Shown: positions 45,140-48,685 of the stretch, piece by piece
Numbering within the stretch: position 1 is the stretch's first letter
How the letters are laid out: each line of letters opens with the position of its first letter
Source: Deinococcus hopiensis KR-140
Lineage (GTDB): Bacteria > Deinococcota > Deinococci > Deinococcales > Deinococcaceae
Reading direction: 5' to 3'
Length of the DNA: 48,685 nucleotides
Assembly (NCBI GenBank): GCA_943327755.2
Contig: CALPYF020000029.1
Coordinates: forward strand, 1-48,685
Translations under genes and position numbers: made by a program
Notes under the pieces: generated by a model
Databases searched by the model: none
The model's input: the letters and a program-made list of their open reading frames with translations, nothing else
Told to the model about the DNA's origin: nothing

Positions 45140-46480
45140 TCAGCCCGCGGGCAGGAGACGCAGGCGGGTGGGGCAGCCGGTGCCGGTCAGGGTGGCCCAG
45201 TCGCGGGTGACGCCCGCCTCGTCGGCGCGGCGTTCGAGCAGGTATTCCTGTACGCGCGCCATGCTGAGCAGCCCGCCGGGCACGCGCTGCGTGAGATCAC
45301 TGACCTGCTCCTCGGTCCAGTCGGGCCAGAAGCGCCGGAGCATCCCGGCGACCTGTTCGGGCGTGGCGTTGCCCAGGTGCACGTGCCGGTCGGCGCGGCC
45401 GGGGCGGATCAGGGCGGTGTCCAGGCCTCCCAGGTCATTGGTGGTCATGAAGGTCACGCGGCCTTCCCCGGCGGCCACGCCGTCCAGGGCGTTCAGCAGG
45501 CCGTTGAAGGACAGTTTCACGGTGGGCGCGCGCGGTTCGCGCCCCAGGAACACCGCGTCAATGTCTTCCAGCAGCAGCAGGGCGCGGCGGGGCAGATTGC
45601 TCAGGAGGCCCGTCAGGCGGTCGTCGGTCAGGTCGGGCGTGGCGAGGTTCAGCACGCAGACGTTCAGCCCGAAGTGTCCGGCGAGCGCTGCCACGAGGCT
45701 GCTCTTGCCGTTGCCGGGTGGGCCGTGCAGCAGGTACCCGCGGCGGTAGGGGATGCCCATCTGCGCGTACCAGTCCCGGTCGCGGAAGAAGGCGTTCAGG
45801 TCGCCGCTCAGCGTGTCCAGCAGCGTCTCGGCGTAGATGAGGCTGCTCAGGGGGCGGGCGGGTCGGCGTTCGGCGAGCGTCCAGCCCTGGTACTCGGGCA
45901 CGTGAATCTCGACGCGGCCGTCGCTGCGTCCGGCGGTGCTGTCGTACGCGTCGCGCAGCAGCTCCCCGATGATGGGCCGGGCGCTGGCCAGCATCCGGAA
46001 GGTGAGGCTGTGGTTGAATCCCGCGGCGCTGCTCCCGGCGATCTGCCGCTGGGTGCGGGCGGGCCGGGCGAGCACCCAGTGGCCGCGGTAGCGCAGCAGC
46101 ACCTGCCCGCTCAGGGGCACGAGGCGGACGTTCACGTCGTCGCCGTCACGGTCGACGCCCAGCGTGAGGTTCTGCCCGCCCATCTGCTCGTTGAAGCGGG
46201 TCACGACGCCCAGGTGCCGCAGGTGCCGCCCGACGGGCTGCGCGGCGAGCCACGCGGCCAGCCACGGGAACGCGGCGTCGTCGCCCTGCACGTCCAGCGT
46301 GATCGTGAAGCGGCCCTTCAGGTGGTTCAGGGTAGTGGCCGGGAGGGTGCGGGCCTGCACGGCCAGGGCGCTCAGCGCGGCGATCAGCAGGCCGCCCTGC
46401 GCGAGTTCGTTGTGGGTCAGGGTGTGGCGGACGGTGGCCTCCAGGTCATGCCAGAGGCTCAGGGGATCGGGGATGGGCAT
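45140..46480 (-). CDS. Bcs1-like AAA+ ATPase
   Basis: A 446-residue protein from ATG 46480. An N-terminal hydrophobic helix (QGGLLIAALSALAV, ~25-40) anchors it in the membrane. A ~170-residue Bcs1-specific region follows (to about 210). The AAA domain has Walker A LLHGPPGNGKSSLVAALAG, Walker B ALLLLEDIDAVF, sensor 1 MTTNDLGGLD and an arginine-finger region LIRPGRADRHVHL. In mitochondria Bcs1 translocates the folded Rieske protein; bacterial homologues are little studied. No Rieske gene is present here. The AIM24 and glycosidase genes upstream share its strand. Confidence 0.82.
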   Translation of the reverse strand: MPIPDPLSLWHDLEATVRHTLTHNELAQGGLLIAALSALAVQARTLPATTLNHLKGRFTITLDVQGDDAAFPWLAAWLAAQPVGRHLRHLGVVTRFNEQMGGQNLTLGVDRDGDDVNVRLVPLSGQVLLRYRGHWVLARPARTQRQIAGSSAAGFNHSLTFRMLASARPIIGELLRDAYDSTAGRSDGRVEIHVPEYQGWTLAERRPARPLSSLIYAETLLDTLSGDLNAFFRDRDWYAQMGIPYRRGYLLHGPPGNGKSSLVAALAGHFGLNVCVLNLATPDLTDDRLTGLLSNLPRRALLLLEDIDAVFLGREPRAPTVKLSFNGLLNALDGVAAGEGRVTFMTTNDLGGLDTALIRPGRADRHVHLGNATPEQVAGMLRRFWPDWTEEQVSDLTQRVPGGLLSMARVQEYLLERRADEAGVTRDWATLTGTGCPTRLRLLPAG

Positions 46481-46746
46481 GGGGGGCTTCCGGCAGTCGT
46501 GAGGCCCAGCGGGCGTCCACTCCGGAAGTGAGCGGGGCCGCGCAGGTGAGGGACAGGGGTCACTCCGGCGCGGGGGCGCGGGGAGACTTCGCCTCTCACA
46601 GTAGGGGCGCGGGGTCGCCGGTGCCTGCGCCGTCTGGCGGAGGGGTCCCTCTGCACCCTGGCCTGTGGGCCTGAACGGCAACAGGCTGAAACGGGTTCGC
46701 CGTTCCAGCCGTGCCGGTGCTCTGCCCTCAGGACCAGTGCCCCGCC

Positions 46747-47556
46747 TCAGTGAGAGACGTGCAGGGGGAGGGTCGGGGCCAGCCACACCCGGCCGGTGCC
46801 GCGGTAGGCCTGCACGAAGCCCTCGCCGGTCTTGCCGCTGCCGAGCAGGCCGCGCGCACTCTTCTCCACCTTGAATTCCAGCCCGTCGGTGTATGCCACC
46901 ACGAGGTTCCCGTCGACTTTCAGGGTGTCGCCGTGCAGTTCCAGCACCTGGAATTCCTCGGGCGGGACGGGGCTCTGCAGGGCGAACAGGCCGCTGCCGG
47001 TCAGTTTGGGCTGCACGCGGCCCTCGCCGCTGCCGACGGCCTGCGCGAAGCCGTGGTTCACGTGGCGGCCCACGCTGATGTCGCCGACGCACGCGACGAA
47101 CGCGCCGTCGTCCACGATCAGGCTCTCGCCGCGCAGTTCGCCCAGCAGCAGGTGCAGGCGGGTGGGTTCGGTGTACAGGGTGCCGCTGCCCCGGAAGGCG
47201 GTCTTGTACAGGCCCTCGCCGCTGGCGGCGGCGGTGACGGCGCCGCGCAGGAAGCCGCCCAGGCCACTGCCCCCGGCGGCGTTCACGGCCTGCATTTCCA
47301 GGGTGCCGCGCAGGTACTGCAGGGCGCCGGTTTCCAGCACGGCGTTCCCGGCGCTGCCTTCCCCGGCGACGTGCACGGCCAGCTGCCGCCAGCGGGCGGG
47401 GCGGCTCAGCGTCTGGTGGTAGCCGCTCAGCGCGGCCTCCATGGGCTCGGCGCTGTACTCGATGACTTCCAGACGGTTCTGCCCGCTGCTCAGGTCACGT
47501 TCGGTGACGCCTTTCCAGGTGAAGTCCATGTCGGTCAGTACGGGGGCCGGCAGCAT
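46747..47556 (-). CDS. AIM24/TIGR00266 family protein
   Basis: A 269-residue protein made of repeated beta-strand segments typical of the AIM24 fold (two beta-prism-like repeats). Gly-rich hairpins recur: GSAGNAVLETGALQYLRGTL, GSGLGGFLRGAVTAAASGEG and GKTGEGFVQAYRGTGRVWL. The family is widespread in bacteria with unknown function; the yeast homologue is a mitochondrial inner membrane protein affecting MICOS and respiration. Cytoplasmic or membrane-associated, no signal peptide. It lies 17 nt downstream of the phosphodiester glycosidase gene on the same strand, so probably co-transcribed. Confidence 0.85.
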   Translation of the reverse strand: MLPAPVLTDMDFTWKGVTERDLSSGQNRLEVIEYSAEPMEAALSGYHQTLSRPARWRQLAVHVAGEGSAGNAVLETGALQYLRGTLEMQAVNAAGGSGLGGFLRGAVTAAASGEGLYKTAFRGSGTLYTEPTRLHLLLGELRGESLIVDDGAFVACVGDISVGRHVNHGFAQAVGSGEGRVQPKLTGSGLFALQSPVPPEEFQVLELHGDTLKVDGNLVVAYTDGLEFKVEKSARGLLGSGKTGEGFVQAYRGTGRVWLAPTLPLHVSH

Positions 47557-47573
47557 GGGGTTCCCCGAACAGG

Positions 47574-48299
47574 TCAGCGACTGACACTCCAGATCCCGGC
47601 GAAGCCCGCCAGTTGCGTGTCCCGGTCTGGCGTGGCGTAGGCGCTGATGCTGCCGTCCAGGTACAGCGCGTCCGGGCAGCCCAGCGTGTCCCGGAAGAAG
47701 GTGGCGAAGGTGTAGAAGTTGACGGGCCCCGTACTGACGACGAAGCGGACCTGTCCGCCCCGGCAGACGCCCACGCCGCTGCGCAGCTTGAACGAGGTCC
47801 CGCCTTTGTTGAAGGCGGGGTGCAGCCGCCCACCCTGGACCAGCAGCGGCCCGGACTGCGTGGCGTACGTGGGGGTCAGGCGTGCGCGGCGGTACGCGTC
47901 GGTTTCCAGTACACCCGCGCGGCTGCCCTTGATCCAGAACACCCCGTTGGGCCGCAGCGCGAAGTTCCCCCCGGACCGGGCGAGGTTCAGCGGCGTCAGG
48001 GTCTGCCCACCCTCTATATGGAGGCCCAGGGGTGTCAGACCCGGCGCGTAGATGCCGCTGTTCGTGGCAAACAGCAGCGTGCGGCCCTCCTTCTTCAGGC
48101 GGGCGCCCAGCTGCGCGAAGGTCGCGTACGGGGCAGAGGTGGTGGGATTGCGCCAGTGCAGCCGCAGGTCGTCGCGGCCCGGCGTGACGGTCGCCACCGT
48201 ATACAGGGTGCCCCCGGCGACGACAGGCTTTACGGTCAGGGCCGTGGCGGGGGCGCTGCCCAGCACGAGCAGGCACAGGATGGGGGAGAGGCGCGGCAT
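47574..48299 (-). CDS. Secreted phosphodiester glycosidase family protein
   Basis: A 241-residue exported protein. A signal peptide (MPRLSPILCLLVLGSAPATA) is followed by a domain of the NAGPA-like phosphodiester glycosidase family (DUF2233). Motifs: FATNSGIYAPGLTPLGLHIEG, the conserved NGVFWI strand, TQSGPLLVQGG and the ending ALYLDGSISA. NAGPA uncovers mannose-6-phosphate; bacterial members may act on wall or capsule phosphodiesters. The start at 48299 follows GGAGG; the upstream ATG at 48347 would put 16 residues before the signal. Two Cys (GVCRG, LGCPD) may form a disulfide. Confidence 0.85.
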   Translation of the reverse strand: MPRLSPILCLLVLGSAPATALTVKPVVAGGTLYTVATVTPGRDDLRLHWRNPTTSAPYATFAQLGARLKKEGRTLLFATNSGIYAPGLTPLGLHIEGGQTLTPLNLARSGGNFALRPNGVFWIKGSRAGVLETDAYRRARLTPTYATQSGPLLVQGGRLHPAFNKGGTSFKLRSGVGVCRGGQVRFVVSTGPVNFYTFATFFRDTLGCPDALYLDGSISAYATPDRDTQLAGFAGIWSVSR

Positions 48300-48399
48300 G
48301 TCGCCTCCCAGTCTCCCAGTCCCCGATGAGGTTTTGCCCTGCCACACGCGCTTGCGCCCGCCCGGCTGGATCTCTCAAGGTCAGCTGGCGGGGAGGGTG

Positions 48400-48451
<52 letters not shown>

Positions 48452-48560
48452 AAGCATGACAACGAGTGTGAAACGAGCGAGAGAACGCATATACCAGCGT
48501 CCCACCGCCCACCAGATCCCCTCGGGGTGACGGAAAGCGGAGGACGCTAAGAACGAAGAT

Positions 48561-48685
<125 letters not shown>

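Overview
The window looks like a chromosomal segment of a Deinococcus species. It is very GC-rich with strongly GC-biased third codon positions. Many genes carry a TANNNT -10 box only 5-8 nt before the start codon, the leaderless promoter style known from Deinococcus. The proteins are typical of the group: a Thermus/Deinococcus-type pilin cluster, LptF/LptG-like permeases, a RumA-like methyltransferase lacking the usual Fe-S cysteines, and a 23S rRNA gene with its own promoter and no 16S gene beside it. Most of the window is ordinary housekeeping sequence.

Left part (1-10 kb). A partial IS5-like element at the edge has cut off the 3' end of a ComZ/PilX-like gene. That gene is the last of a four-gene minor pilin operon on the minus strand (GspH/FimT, PilV-like, PilW-like, ComZ-like). 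To its right are a dynamin-like GTPase, RidA, a small membrane protein, an aldo/keto reductase, a Ca2+/H+ exchanger, a one-polypeptide MntA-HepT fusion, AcpS and two small exported proteins.

Middle (10-28 kb). A structured intergenic element at 10125-10245 precedes a RumA-like RNA methyltransferase (minus), tRNA-Ala(GGC), an ArsR-like regulator with an inverted repeat upstream, Der (minus), a secreted protein, a small membrane protein and acetyl-CoA synthetase (minus). A BRO/DinD-like gene follows under an AT-rich operator array, then two LptF/G permeases and ackA-pta (minus). Next is a tightly coupled three-gene operon (minus) encoding a Roadblock/LC7 protein, an exported multi-span membrane protein and a coiled-coil protein. 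The first and third proteins of that operon seem to share an N-terminal domain.

Right part (28-48.7 kb). This holds tRNA-Arg(CCT), CorA, FluC-XseA, a sulfurtransferase, Gmk plus a macrodomain protein, a conserved-looking small lysine-tailed protein, a gene-poor stretch of about 570 nt, KBL plus a GNAT protein, a PAS-GAF-GAF histidine kinase, LpdA, HemW, a PaaI thioesterase, two unknown proteins, a decayed glyoxalase-fold pseudogene, an AEC permease, a Bcs1-like AAA ATPase, an AIM24 protein and a phosphodiester glycosidase. The 23S rRNA gene runs off the right edge.

The most unusual signal is a family of three promoter-terminator modules (14576-14649, 15068-15129, and 43887-43960 on the minus strand). 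Each has a consensus promoter with a 17-nt spacer and a shared GCATACC motif. The predicted +1 falls on ATCACCG, and an intrinsic terminator follows at once, so each would make an RNA of only about 26-28 nt. All functional statements come from reading the sequence and from family knowledge; no database search was run.
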